Source: Epilithonimonas zeae
Lineage (GTDB): Bacteria > Bacteroidota > Bacteroidia > Flavobacteriales > Weeksellaceae
Direction: 5' to 3'
Length of the DNA stretch: 64,000 nt
Assembly: GCF_900141765.1 (NCBI RefSeq)
Contig: NZ_FSRK01000002.1
Location: 124,001-188,000 of the forward strand
Within the stretch, counting starts at the first letter, position 1, and each line of letters begins with the position of its first letter. Below are positions 16,756-25,747 of this stretch, piece by piece. Below the pieces are notes generated by a model. That model was not told the origin of the DNA. It did not search any database and saw only the letters and a list, made by a program, of their open reading frames with translations. The translations under genes were made by a program, and so were the position numbers.

Positions 16756-19113
16756 TTATTTGTTAAAATCAATATCTTCTCCTGAGTTCAAAGCCTCATT
16801 AGAATGATCTTCTTTTTTCACTGGCTTGTCAGGAACTTCTCTGACAGGATTTTTCAGTTCATCAATGGTTTGCAATCCGCCATCATCACCATAACCATTT
16901 CTGAGATTATTGAGATCGGAACAACTTCCGGTCCAATTGGTCGGTTTGATGAATTTATCTTCTGGCAGGATATTCAAAGCTTTATTTGCAAAAACCTTCT
17001 TCATATAAATGGCCCAAATCGGAAGTCCCATTTTAGCCCCTTGCCCTTCACCTGTACTCCAGAAGTGTGTTGCTCTGTCTTCCCAGCCAACCCAAACTCC
17101 GGTTGCCAGTTTTGGAACAATTCCCATAAACCAACCATCAGAGTTTTTCTGCGTTGTACCTGTTTTACCAGCAATTTCTACACTTGCAGGAATTCCTCTT
17201 CTTCTCAATTCTCCAGAAGCTGTACCGAATTCTGCCACACCTTTCATCAAGTCGATCATTGTGTAAGCGTACATTTCGTTCATTACTTCCTTCACAACAG
17301 GCTTCACTTCTTTGATTACTCGTCCGTTGGCATCCTCGATCCTCCAAATCATTTCCGGTTTTGTATAATTTCCAAAATTCGCAAATGTACTGTAAGCACC
17401 TAACATCTCGTAAATCGTAATATCCGAAGTACCGAGAGCCATTGGTAAACTTTTATCAATTGGATCTGTTACTCCCAAGTCTCTTGCTAATTGGATGACA
17501 TTTTCCGTTCCGGACATTTCAGCTAAACGGATTGCCACAGGGTTTAAGGATTTTGCAATCGCTTCTTTGATGGTAACCGTTCCGCCTCCACCTTTTACGT
17601 GCCAGCTTCCTTTGGAATAAGATGCGTTGGAAACTGTAGAACAAGGCGTCATCCCAAGGTGCATAATTGCAGTGGCATATACGAAAGGTTTGAAAGTAGA
17701 TCCTACCTGACGTTTCCCTTGTTTCACGTGATCATACTGGAAATGTTGCCAGTTAATCCCTCCAACCCAAGCTTTGATATCACCGGTTGCAGGTTCCATA
17801 GACATCAATCCAGCCTGTGCAATTTGTTTGTGATAACGGATAGAATCCCAAGGCGACATTTCTACCTCCTCTTCGCCTTCCCAAGTAAACCTTGTCATTT
17901 TTGTAGGCTGATGGAAATCCATCATGATAGAATCTTCCGGCATACCTTCAGCTTTCAATTGCTTGTAGCGTCCGGTTCTTTTAACTGCGGACATCATCAA
18001 GCCATTGATTTGGCTTTTGGAAAGATTATAATAAGGACGATTTGGATTACGTTTCATCTCGCCGTCAAAACTTTTCTGAAGATTGGTCAAATGTTCTTTG
18101 ATAGCTTCCTCTGCATATTTTTGCATTCTGGAATCCAAAGTCACATAGATTTTCAATCCATTTTTATAAAGATTCAGTTCTTTGCCAGTTTCTTTTTCGT
18201 AAGATTCTAAGTACTGCTGAATCTCTTTTCTTAAGTAAAATTTGTAATAAGAAGAAAATCCTTCTTCAACTGTTTTGATCTCGTGGAAATCTACTACAAC
18301 CGGAGTTGCTACAGCCTGCTCATAAGTAGATTGATCGATGTAACCAGTCTCAACCATTTGCTTCAGAACAACATCTCTTCTGGTTTTTGCTCTTTCAGGA
18401 TTTCTGTATGGGTTGTTTCTTCTCGGCGCTTCTAACATTGCTACAAAAGTTGCAGCTTCTGGTAAAGTCAATTGATTAACAGATTTGTTGAAATAAACTC
18501 TGGAAGCCATCTCAATCCCTTTCGCATTGAAAAGGAAATCCATTTTGTTAAAGTATAGAGCAACAATTTCTTCTTTCGTATAACGCTTTTCAAGACTTAC
18601 CGCAACACACCATTCTTTCAGCTTTTGAAATGCTCTTTCTATTTTATTCTGAGAAGCATTTCCTGTAAACAATAATTTCGCCAACTGTTGTGTAATGGTA
18701 GAACCTCCACCTCTTTCTCCACCAAATCTTACCGCTCTAAGAATTGATTTCAAATCTATACCAGAATGTTCTTTAAAACGTTCATCTTCTTTAGCTTGCA
18801 GTGCATAAACCAAATATGGAGGCAACTGTTTATAAGTTACCGGCTTAGTTTTTTCTTTCTCGAATTTTCCTAACAAAACATTATCGGAAGAATAAATTTC
18901 CGAAGCAACATAAATATCAGGATTTTCCAACTCCTTTACATCCGGCATATCTCCTACGAAACCTTGAGAAACGGCGAAGAATAAACCCGATATACCCAAC
19001 ACAGCTGCTAAAAATCCTATCCAAATGAATTTGATCCATTTTCGGATTCCCGATTTAGCTTTTCTCTTGTCTGGCAGAGGGAAAGTTTTATTTTCAGCTT
19101 TTTTATTTTCCAT
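16756..19113 (-). CDS. Class A penicillin-binding protein (PBP1A-type)
   Basis: 785 aa bifunctional peptidoglycan synthase. After a short Lys/Arg-rich cytoplasmic tail and one membrane anchor (WIGFLAAVLGISGLFFAVSQ) comes the glycosyltransferase 51 domain. Its signature motifs are EDERFKEHSGID and GGGSTITQQLAKLLF (residues 113-150). The transpeptidase domain has the serine motif STFKPF (SxxK), SLN in AKSLNPVA, and KTGT in AGKTGTTQ near residue 650. The C-terminal tail from about residue 740 is charged and disordered. It polymerises and crosslinks lipid II at the inner membrane. It lies 7 bp from gldH. Confidence 0.95.
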   Translation of the reverse strand: MENKKAENKTFPLPDKRKAKSGIRKWIKFIWIGFLAAVLGISGLFFAVSQGFVGDMPDVKELENPDIYVASEIYSSDNVLLGKFEKEKTKPVTYKQLPPYLVYALQAKEDERFKEHSGIDLKSILRAVRFGGERGGGSTITQQLAKLLFTGNASQNKIERAFQKLKEWCVAVSLEKRYTKEEIVALYFNKMDFLFNAKGIEMASRVYFNKSVNQLTLPEAATFVAMLEAPRRNNPYRNPERAKTRRDVVLKQMVETGYIDQSTYEQAVATPVVVDFHEIKTVEEGFSSYYKFYLRKEIQQYLESYEKETGKELNLYKNGLKIYVTLDSRMQKYAEEAIKEHLTNLQKSFDGEMKRNPNRPYYNLSKSQINGLMMSAVKRTGRYKQLKAEGMPEDSIMMDFHQPTKMTRFTWEGEEEVEMSPWDSIRYHKQIAQAGLMSMEPATGDIKAWVGGINWQHFQYDHVKQGKRQVGSTFKPFVYATAIMHLGMTPCSTVSNASYSKGSWHVKGGGGTVTIKEAIAKSLNPVAIRLAEMSGTENVIQLARDLGVTDPIDKSLPMALGTSDITIYEMLGAYSTFANFGNYTKPEMIWRIEDANGRVIKEVKPVVKEVMNEMYAYTMIDLMKGVAEFGTASGELRRRGIPASVEIAGKTGTTQKNSDGWFMGIVPKLATGVWVGWEDRATHFWSTGEGQGAKMGLPIWAIYMKKVFANKALNILPEDKFIKPTNWTGSCSDLNNLRNGYGDDGGLQTIDELKNPVREVPDKPVKKEDHSNEALNSGEDIDFNK

Positions 19114-19120
19114 TAATAAA

Positions 19121-19591
19121 TTATGGCTTTAAATTTTGAATTTTAATACCTAAATCTTCTATTCCCGGTAAGATATTTTTCCTCATTGCCTGCACCACTT
19201 TCACAGAATAATTACCGTTTTGAGGGAATTTGTAATTAAGCTTATATTGAAATAATGTCTCCTTTGTATCTCCAAATCCTGTTCCCAGCCACTCACCGTT
19301 TGGCTTTGCCAAAACATAGTTGAGTGTATCTGTTGCAATTGCTTTTTTGTTGTGTTCAACAGTCGCAATCAATCTAAGATTGCTGTAAGGATAATCATTA
19401 TTATTACGAACAACAAATGTGATATTTTTCTGATTCTGAGCATCTTTTACATCAAAATCAAACTGTTGAACTTTCTTTTTATTCCATTGGTTACCAACAT
19501 CATTAATCAACACTTTATCATCTCCGTTCTCGCAAGCAAAGAGTGAAATCAATAGAACAAAAGCAAAAAGTGATCTAAGCATTCCCTTCAT
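19121..19591 (-). CDS. gldH: Gliding motility lipoprotein GldH
   Basis: 156 aa when started at MKGMLRSLFAF; a frame extending 30 codons further upstream reads basic sequence inside ricT and is rejected. The signal SLFAFVLLISLFAC gives a lipobox cysteine. The mature part has the GldH pattern: NQWNKKKVQQFDFDVKDAQNQKNITFVVRNNNDYPYSNLRL, then NGEWLGTGFGDTKETLFQYKLNY. In flavobacteria GldH is needed for gliding and the type IX secretion machinery. It overlaps ricT by 17 bp. Whether this organism glides cannot be read from this gene, because many non-gliding Chryseobacteria keep gld genes. Confidence 0.9.
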   Translation of the reverse strand: MKGMLRSLFAFVLLISLFACENGDDKVLINDVGNQWNKKKVQQFDFDVKDAQNQKNITFVVRNNNDYPYSNLRLIATVEHNKKAIATDTLNYVLAKPNGEWLGTGFGDTKETLFQYKLNYKFPQNGNYSVKVVQAMRKNILPGIEDLGIKIQNLKP

Positions 19592-21041
19592 TTTTAGGAG
19601 GTGTTTTCTTTTTCGGTTTTTTGAACGGTTTTTTATGCGTTTTATATTCCTGAGGTTGATTATTATCGGTTGCTTGGACATTCGGAGCCACCGATTTGTT
19701 TTCTACCGGCTTTTGCCCATTCTGGCGGTTTTTGTTATGATTCTGCTTCGGATTTTTATTGTCTGAGGCTTGCTGATTATCAGTCGTCTGACCCTTTGGA
19801 GCAACAGATTTGTTTTCTACAGGCTTTTGTTCGTTAGAGCGACTTCTGTTTTCTGGCTGACGAGGATTTTTATTATCCTGCGATTTCGCCGGTCTGTTAT
19901 CACCTTGTTTCGGATTTCTGTCTCTGTTGTTTTGACCGCTTCTTGGTTTTTTGAATTTTTTCTCAAAACGATCCACACTATTTTCTTGTATCAAATCCGA
20001 AGTTACCAAAGGATTTTCAACAACTTTCAGATCTTCCAAAGCAGGTGCCTTTTCACCATTTTTATTGATGGCAATCAACTTCTTCACTTCATAAATATCC
20101 AAATCATACCAAGCCATAGAATTCTCTACATAGGCAAACCACATTTTCTTTTTGAAAACATCGATTTTGATACAAAAAGCTCTTCCTTTCTCAGTATTCA
20201 GAACTGTGCTAGATGACGGAAAATCTCTAAGAACATCCAGATAACTATCCAATTCGTAATTGAGACAACATTTCAGTTTACCACATTGTCCAGCCAATTT
20301 CTGAGGATTGATGCTCAACTGCTGATATCTTGCCGCATTGGTATTCACAGAACGGAAGTCGGTAAGCCACGATGAACAGCACAATTCTCTTCCACAAGAC
20401 CCAATTCCACCGACTTTTGCAGACTCCTGACGGAATCCAATCTGCTTCATATCAATCTTCGTACGAAAATTGGATGCATATTCTTTTATCAACTGGCGGA
20501 AATCGATCCTGTTATCCGCTGTATAATAAAAAGTGACCTTAGATCCGTCTCCTTGGTATTCTACATCTGTTATTTTCATTTCAAGGTTGAGTCCATAAGC
20601 AATTTTACGTGCATCAATCTTGATATTATTTTCTTTTTTTCTAAGTTCTTGCCAGGTTTCAATATCTTTTTGATTGGCAAGTCTATAAATTTTCAGGGTG
20701 TGCTCTTCTGGAACATTCTTTTTTTTCATTTGGATTTTCACCAATTCTCCAGCAAGACTTACTACACCTATATCGTGACCCGGACTAGATTCTACAGCAA
20801 TGATGCTACCAATATGTAAAGGGAGGTTGTTGACGTTTTTATAATAGAATTTACGATCGTTTTTAAAACGAACTTCCACATATTCAGAACTTTTTGATTT
20901 TGAAGGATCAATATCAGAAAGCCAGTCAAAAACACTTAATTTATAACTATTCCCGCAGGTATCTACACTACTACACCCATTAGCGGACTTGGTGCCGCAA
21001 GAATGGGAAGAATCGCCGGATGTTTTACATCCACAACTCAT
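19575..21041 (-). CDS. ricT: PSP1-domain protein RicT/YaaT
   Basis: 488 aa. An N-terminal cysteine-rich stretch (MSCGCKTSGDSSHSCG, residues 1-34) precedes a PSP1 domain. That domain carries GGIGSCGRELCCSSWL and LAGQCGKLKCCLNYEL (about residues 210-265), the cysteine groups that bind Fe-S clusters in the Bacillus Y complex, which steers RNase Y. The last 150 residues are a low-complexity Lys/Asn/Gln/Pro tail. In it a 38-residue unit containing KPVENKSVAP occurs twice, 114 bp apart at DNA level. A ricT-gldH pair is typical of flavobacteria. The RNA-decay role is inferred from the Bacillus homologue. Confidence 0.88.
   Translation of the reverse strand: MSCGCKTSGDSSHSCGTKSANGCSSVDTCGNSYKLSVFDWLSDIDPSKSKSSEYVEVRFKNDRKFYYKNVNNLPLHIGSIIAVESSPGHDIGVVSLAGELVKIQMKKKNVPEEHTLKIYRLANQKDIETWQELRKKENNIKIDARKIAYGLNLEMKITDVEYQGDGSKVTFYYTADNRIDFRQLIKEYASNFRTKIDMKQIGFRQESAKVGGIGSCGRELCCSSWLTDFRSVNTNAARYQQLSINPQKLAGQCGKLKCCLNYELDSYLDVLRDFPSSSTVLNTEKGRAFCIKIDVFKKKMWFAYVENSMAWYDLDIYEVKKLIAINKNGEKAPALEDLKVVENPLVTSDLIQENSVDRFEKKFKKPRSGQNNRDRNPKQGDNRPAKSQDNKNPRQPENRSRSNEQKPVENKSVAPKGQTTDNQQASDNKNPKQNHNKNRQNGQKPVENKSVAPNVQATDNNQPQEYKTHKKPFKKPKKKTPPKNEGNA
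19693..19846 (-). repeat. Two direct repeats in the ricT tail
   Basis: The block coding for QKPVENKSVAP occurs at about 19693 and again at about 19807, exactly 114 bp (38 codons) apart, with silent changes such as ACCGGC/ACAGGC. It is in frame and lies within the disordered tail. Confidence 0.7.
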
Positions 21042-21065
21042 ATTTTATTTTTTTATGTCTGATTG

Positions 21066-21073
21066 CAAAGTTA
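21066..21073 (-). promoter_or_regulatory. -7 promoter box of ricT
   Basis: TAACTTTG on the minus strand, about 25 nt before the ricT ATG, fits TAnnTTTG. No clear -33 box was found. Confidence 0.45.
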
Positions 21074-21392
21074 ATATAATTTTTATTTAAGCTTAACGAT
21101 AATATCTTTTAAAAATATTTTTTTGTTAATTTTAAGTTAATACTCAATTAATATTAACAATTAATCAAAAAAACGAGCCTATCATTAATATATAATCAAA
21201 TTACAATTTAGTGATTTATTATGATTTACACTGCATTGTTTAAAGTTAAACTAAATTTATAAAAAACACTGAAAACAATTTAATCATCTAATTTTCAAAT
21301 ATATAAAATACACATTAACTTAAACAATTATTCTACGAATAGCAATGTTTAACATTTTTTATGTTTTTTTTCAATTGTTATTAAAATAATTA
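21074..21392. other. AT-rich divergent intergenic region
   Basis: Very AT-rich spacer between divergent ricT and the porin gene. It contains only poly-A/T tracts and TTAA/AATTAAT words. I see no open frame, structured RNA, tRNA or clear operator. The end near 21393 is the porin promoter. Confidence 0.5.
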
Positions 21393-21400
21393 TAAATTTG
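21393..21400 (+). promoter_or_regulatory. -7 promoter box of the FadL-like porin gene
   Basis: TAAATTTG at 21393-21400, 20 nt before the ATG. A TTG at 21375-21377 is 15 bp upstream, shorter than usual, so only the -7 box is trusted. Confidence 0.5.
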
Positions 21401-21419
21401 GAACATTAATAATAATTAT

Positions 21420-22658
21420 ATGAAACGAATTTTAATATCAATGGCACTAGCAGCCGGAGTAATGACATACGCAGGAGGTTTCCGAGTATCTCTACAGGGT
21501 GTTAAACAGCTGGCGATGGCTCACACCAGTGCTCACGCAGAGGATGCAAGTGTTGCGTTCTTCAACCCAGCAGGGATTTCTTTCATTCCTTCAAAACTGA
21601 GTGTAGTAGCAGGAGGTTTTGGAGTATCAAATCAGATTACATATCAAAATACTAGTACTCTGCAACAAACCGAAACAGATAATCCATTGGGAACACCCAT
21701 TTATGCAGCAATTGCATACAAAGTTCTTGACAATGTCTCTGTAGGTTTTAGTTTATCAACCCCTTTTGGAAGTACTATCGAATGGCCAAGCAGCTGGGAA
21801 GGAAAAGAAATGGTTCAGAAACTGGAATTGAAAAGTTTCTTCTGGCAACCAATGGTTTCTGTAAAGCTTGCACCTTGGGCATCTTTTGGAGCGAGTTATA
21901 TCTATGCAACAGGAAAAGTAGATTGGACAAAAGCTTTAACGGCTTATGGTGGTCAATTAAACTTATTAGACGACGAGGCAAAAGGTCATGGATTTGGATT
22001 TGGATTCTATTTTCAACCCGATAATAAATGGGATGTAAGTGTCGCTTATCGTTCTCCCGTTGACATGAAAGCTAAGAAAGGAAAAGCAACATTTATGGTT
22101 CCTTCATCTCTTTACTCAAATTTAAATTTAGTAAGTACTGGCGGCGTTGACAATTTTAAGGCGACTCTACCTTTGGTTGATGAATATACAGTTGGTTTAA
22201 CCTATAAGGTTACTCCAAAATGGTCATTGTCTGCAGATTATAACTATCACGGATGGGAAAGATACAGCAAGCTAACATTAGATTTCGAGAATGCACCTGC
22301 TGGTAATCAGCCCAACGATCCAACAATCAATGTAACACCTAAGAACTTTAAAAATACATCAAGTGTACGTGTAGGAACACAATATGCATTCAATGATATG
22401 ATTGCAGGAAGATTAGGCTGGTACTATGATCAGTCTCCTTATGCAGATAAGGATTTCATCCCAGAAACACCATCTTTTGACAATTATGTTATTACTGGAG
22501 GTATTGGTCTAAAATTCAACAAACTTGGAGTAGACATTTCAGGAGCTTATGCAATGCCGAAAAGCAGAACTTTTAATAATAAATATTACAACTTTGCAGG
22601 ACAAGCAAAAGCTGATGTATTCTATTTTGGGCTAGGATTATCTTACAACGCATTTTAA
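21420..22658 (+). CDS. OmpP1/FadL family outer-membrane protein
   Basis: 412 aa outer-membrane beta-barrel. A signal peptide (LISMALAAGVMTYAGGF) is followed by RVSLQGVKQLAMAHTSAHAEDASVAFFNPAGISF, the conserved FadL N-terminal hatch with its NPAG motif. Many alternating amphipathic strands follow, such as NVSVGFSLSTPFGSTIEWP and YTVGLTYKVTPKWSLSADYNYHGW. The protein ends in a strand with C-terminal phenylalanine (FGLGLSYNAF), as barrels do for BAM recognition. FadL proteins move long-chain fatty acids or other hydrophobic molecules through the outer membrane; the substrate here is unknown. The GDSL lipoprotein gene follows after 14 bp, so the two are likely one operon. Confidence 0.92.
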   Translation: MKRILISMALAAGVMTYAGGFRVSLQGVKQLAMAHTSAHAEDASVAFFNPAGISFIPSKLSVVAGGFGVSNQITYQNTSTLQQTETDNPLGTPIYAAIAYKVLDNVSVGFSLSTPFGSTIEWPSSWEGKEMVQKLELKSFFWQPMVSVKLAPWASFGASYIYATGKVDWTKALTAYGGQLNLLDDEAKGHGFGFGFYFQPDNKWDVSVAYRSPVDMKAKKGKATFMVPSSLYSNLNLVSTGGVDNFKATLPLVDEYTVGLTYKVTPKWSLSADYNYHGWERYSKLTLDFENAPAGNQPNDPTINVTPKNFKNTSSVRVGTQYAFNDMIAGRLGWYYDQSPYADKDFIPETPSFDNYVITGGIGLKFNKLGVDISGAYAMPKSRTFNNKYYNFAGQAKADVFYFGLGLSYNAF

Positions 22659-22672
22659 AAATTGAATCTATT

Positions 22673-24220
22673 ATGAAAAAATTATATATATCAACCTTAG
22701 CAGCAACGCTTTTATTTGCGGTAAGTTGTCAGTCAGATTTTGAAAATAGTACAGAAGATATTGTTATTACTTCTGGTGAAGCTGATTTCTCAAAATATGT
22801 TTCTTTAGGTAATTCTCTCACGTCCGGATACAGAGATGGCGCACTATACATTGATGGACAAAATGAATCTTACCCAAGTATGTTGGCAGCTCAAATGAAA
22901 CTTGCAGGTGGTGGTGAGTTTAAACAACCTATGATGCCAAATAACACAGGAGGATTTGTTGGTCTGCCTGGATTTGGAGGAAAATACACATTAAAAGTTG
23001 TAAATGGAGCGCTATCTCCAGAACAATCCGATGCAGCAGCAGCGCTAGATAATATTTCATCAGGTGGACCTTATCAAAACATGGGCGTTCCTGGGGCAAA
23101 ATCATTTCATTTGGTTGCTCCTGGCTACGGAAGTGCAGCGAACTTACAAGTTGGTGCAGCAAACCCTTATTTTGTAAGATTTGCTTCATCAGCAACAACG
23201 TCAGTTTTAGCAGATGCAATGGCTCAAAAGCCGACATTTTTCTCTCTGTGGATTGGAGCAAATGATATACTTTCTTATGCTACAAATGGAGGTATGAATT
23301 CTTCTACCGTAGGTAATGTAGTAACATACACTCCAGCAGTCGTTCAGCCTGCAACTGCAAATCCTGCAACTTATAAGGCAAATGACATTACAAATCCAGC
23401 TGTTTTACAACAAGCTATAAAAGGGGTGCTCGATGGTCTTAAAAGTGTAGGAAGTACAAAAGGGGCAATTGGAAACATTCCTGATGTAACATCCATTCCT
23501 TACTTTACTAGAATACCTTATAATACAATTGCATTAGATGCAACTAAGGTTCAAGCTTTGAACGCCAGTTTATACAAATTACTTAATACCGTTGCACCCT
23601 CCAGATTTAACTTAGCAAAAGTAGGGCAAAATCCTGTGATAATAATTGACAATACTTTAACTGATCTTTCACCATATTATACTGCTGGATTTGCTGCCAA
23701 CAATATCCCTGCAACTCAAGCAGCAATTCTAGGAAATGCTTTTGGTAAAGCTAGACAGGCAAAAGAGGGAGAACTGATTTTATTACCAGCTTCCAAAGTT
23801 TTAGGGTTAGACGCTTTTACTAATGCGGCTCCAACAGCAACATCTCAATTTATTTACGGAGCTTCTTTCCCATTACAAGATCAATTTTCTTTAACTGCTA
23901 CGGAAGTAACAAACATATCTACCGCAACAACAGCTTACAATACTGCTATAAAAGGATTTGCTGATTCTTACGGACTTGCTTTCATAGACGCAAGAGCTAA
24001 AATGATTGAATTAAATTCTGCATCTGGAATCCAATGGGATGGTGTAAAGTACAATGCTACATTTGTAACAGGTGGCGCATTCTCTCTAGATGGTGTACAC
24101 CCAACTGGAAGAGGGTACGGAATTATTGCTAATGAATTTTTAAAAGCAATCAATACTAAATACAAATCTAATCTACCCATGATTAGTCCAAATTCTTATT
24201 CTGGAGTTACATTTCCTTAA
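22673..24220 (+). CDS. SGNH/GDSL-family lipoprotein hydrolase
   Basis: 515 aa. The signal ends in a lipobox, TLLFAVSCQSD (C19). The SGNH blocks are visible: block I SLGNSLTSGY with the nucleophile Ser, block III SLWIGANDIL with the oxyanion Asn, and block V DGVHPTGRGYG with the catalytic Asp/His. It is probably a lipid esterase held on the outer membrane. Its position right after a FadL-type porin suggests that it releases fatty acids or other acyl chains which the porin then imports. This pairing is an inference from context. A terminator follows 21 bp after the stop. Confidence 0.88.
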   Translation: MKKLYISTLAATLLFAVSCQSDFENSTEDIVITSGEADFSKYVSLGNSLTSGYRDGALYIDGQNESYPSMLAAQMKLAGGGEFKQPMMPNNTGGFVGLPGFGGKYTLKVVNGALSPEQSDAAAALDNISSGGPYQNMGVPGAKSFHLVAPGYGSAANLQVGAANPYFVRFASSATTSVLADAMAQKPTFFSLWIGANDILSYATNGGMNSSTVGNVVTYTPAVVQPATANPATYKANDITNPAVLQQAIKGVLDGLKSVGSTKGAIGNIPDVTSIPYFTRIPYNTIALDATKVQALNASLYKLLNTVAPSRFNLAKVGQNPVIIIDNTLTDLSPYYTAGFAANNIPATQAAILGNAFGKARQAKEGELILLPASKVLGLDAFTNAAPTATSQFIYGASFPLQDQFSLTATEVTNISTATTAYNTAIKGFADSYGLAFIDARAKMIELNSASGIQWDGVKYNATFVTGGAFSLDGVHPTGRGYGIIANEFLKAINTKYKSNLPMISPNSYSGVTFP

Positions 24221-24241
24221 TCAGGATTATAAAATTTATAC

Positions 24242-24270
24242 AAACCGTCTCATTAGTGAGGCGGTTTTTT
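24242..24270 (+). terminator. Terminator after the porin-esterase operon
   Basis: Stem AAACCGTCTC / GAGGCGGTTT with loop ATTAGT (one G-U pair), then a T run. It resembles the terminator after rpoZ. Confidence 0.85.
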
Positions 24271-24321
24271 ATTGATGATAAATATATTTTCAAAATATAA
24301 AATTTTGATTATTTTTACAAA

Positions 24322-24747
24322 ATGCTTTCAAAAAGAGTCAAATACGCTATCAAAACTTTGCTTTTCCTCAACAGGACAAACAATGCTTCATTATTTTCCG
24401 CTAAAAAAATATCGGAGAACGAACGTATTCCGCTCAAATTTTTGGAACAAATCCTGCGTGAACTGAAGCAAAACAAAATCCTCAAAAGCGAAAGAGGAGC
24501 TGAAGGTGGTTACACTTTTATGAAAGACCCTGCTGATATAAAAGTTCTTGATGTCATCAGAATCGTTGACGGACCAGTAGCAATGTTACCTTGTGCATCA
24601 TTGAATTTTTATGAAAAATGTGCAGACTGCACAGATGAGGGAACTTGTGGAATCCGTAAATTATTGATTAATGTCCGCGACAGTATGCTACCAATTTTGG
24701 ATACAAGCATCGCTGATATGACCAAATCTGAAAAATTCCCTATCTAA
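24322..24747 (+). CDS. Rrf2-family transcriptional regulator
   Basis: 141 aa winged-helix regulator. The N-terminal HTH (LSKRVKYAIKTLLFLNR through PLKFLEQILRELKQNKILKSERGAEGGYTF) is the Rrf2/IscR signature. C91, C100, C103 and C109 in the loop PCASLNFYEKCADC..TCG could bind an Fe-S cluster, which would make it a redox, NO or Fe-S sensor. Its four-cysteine spacing differs from the three-cysteine IscR pattern, so the cofactor is uncertain. tadA starts 4 bp after its stop, so the two are probably co-transcribed. Confidence 0.9.
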   Translation: MLSKRVKYAIKTLLFLNRTNNASLFSAKKISENERIPLKFLEQILRELKQNKILKSERGAEGGYTFMKDPADIKVLDVIRIVDGPVAMLPCASLNFYEKCADCTDEGTCGIRKLLINVRDSMLPILDTSIADMTKSEKFPI

Positions 24748-24751
24748 AAAA

Positions 24752-25183
24752 ATGTTTGCCGACGAATATTTTATGAAAATGGCTTTCCAGGAAGCTCAAT
24801 TAGCTTTGGAAAAAGACGAAGTTCCAATTGGATGTGTTATTGTTTCGAATGACAGAGTGATTGCCAAATCTCATAATCTCACAGAAACGCTTACTGATGT
24901 TACGGCTCACGCAGAAATGCAAGCCATAACTTCTGCAGCTAATTTTCTGGGTGGCAAATATCTTCAGAATTGTACTTTATATGTAACTTTGGAACCCTGT
25001 GTGATGTGTTCCGGAGCTTTAGCCTGGTCTCAAATTTCAAAAGTGGTGATTGGCGCAAGAGATGAACAAAGAGGTTTTATCAATAAAGGTTTGTCACTTC
25101 ATCCAAAAACTGAAATTGTAACGGGAATTTTGGAGAATGAATGCTCTGCAATCGTAAAATATTTTTTTAATTCTAAACGTTAA
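24752..25183 (+). CDS. tadA: tRNA-specific adenosine deaminase TadA
   Basis: 143 aa. It deaminates A34 of tRNA-Arg(ACG) to inosine. The zinc motifs are HAEM (H53, catalytic E55) and PCVMC (C83, C86), with the family spacing, and the N-terminal part EYFMKMAFQEAQLALEKDEVPIGCVIV matches TadA rather than cytidine or guanine deaminases. It lies just after the Rrf2 gene. Its stop at 25183 touches the stop of the convergent GNAT gene at 25184, so there is no intergenic terminator. Confidence 0.92.
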   Translation: MFADEYFMKMAFQEAQLALEKDEVPIGCVIVSNDRVIAKSHNLTETLTDVTAHAEMQAITSAANFLGGKYLQNCTLYVTLEPCVMCSGALAWSQISKVVIGARDEQRGFINKGLSLHPKTEIVTGILENECSAIVKYFFNSKR

Positions 25184-25720
25184 TTAAACCTTATTCCTAA
25201 AAATAGAATACATTGGAATATCATAATATTCCGAATCTTTTTTCAGATGTTGTTTTAAAACAGCTTCCAATTTCATTCCGATTTTTCTCATTATTTTTCC
25301 AGAAGCTGGGTTGTTTGGAAAATGAACAGCGAAAATCTTATTAAGTTCTAATTCATTAAAACCAAAATCAACAATAGCTTTTGCGGCTTCCGTAACATAA
25401 CCTTTCCCCCAAAATATTTTTGCCAGCCAATATCCCATTTCTGCTTTATCCGAACCTTGATCGTGAAGACCAATTGCTCCAATAATTTCTTCTTCTTTAT
25501 CACGAATTGCAAACGTAAATCCTTTTTTTGACTCAAAAGCTTCTTGCGTCATTTTCAACCAAAAATTAGCTTCTTCTTTTCCGTACGGATGAGGAATACT
25601 AGACATATATTCTGAAAATTCTCTATCCTGAAGATACTCTATAACTAATGGTAAATCGCCTTCTTTCAATTCAGAAAGAATCAATCTTTCGGTTTCTATT
25701 CTTGGAAAATTCTTCATCAT
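25184..25720 (-). CDS. GNAT acetyltransferase (RimJ/RimL-like)
   Basis: 178 aa single-domain acetyltransferase of the RimJ/RimL subfamily (FPRIETERLILSELKEGDLPLV at the start). The acetyl-CoA loop is in YWLAKIFWGKGYVTEAAKAIVDFGFNELELNKIFAVHFPNN, and NPASGKIMRKIGMKLEA is the typical C-terminal motif. It may acetylate protein N-termini or small molecules; the substrate is unknown. The second Met (MKNFPRIE) is an equally good start. coaX begins 27 bp upstream on the same strand, so it may be read through from there. Confidence 0.88.
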   Translation of the reverse strand: MMKNFPRIETERLILSELKEGDLPLVIEYLQDREFSEYMSSIPHPYGKEEANFWLKMTQEAFESKKGFTFAIRDKEEEIIGAIGLHDQGSDKAEMGYWLAKIFWGKGYVTEAAKAIVDFGFNELELNKIFAVHFPNNPASGKIMRKIGMKLEAVLKQHLKKDSEYYDIPMYSIFRNKV

Positions 25721-25747
25721 TATTACCTTTAATACAAATACTCCAAT

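Noticed and set aside
16804-18210. Plus-strand open frames across the PBP1A-type gene
   Set aside because: They mirror the coding strand and give no recognisable protein.
19592-19681. 30-codon extension of gldH
   Set aside because: It is basic sequence overlapping ricT, and the signal peptide begins at the later Met.
19693-19846. CRISPR-like repeats in the ricT tail
   Set aside because: Only two copies, in frame in a coding region, with silent changes; no spacers.
21042-21419. Riboswitch or small RNA in the long divergent spacer
   Set aside because: No stem-loop beyond AT tracts and no conserved motif seen.
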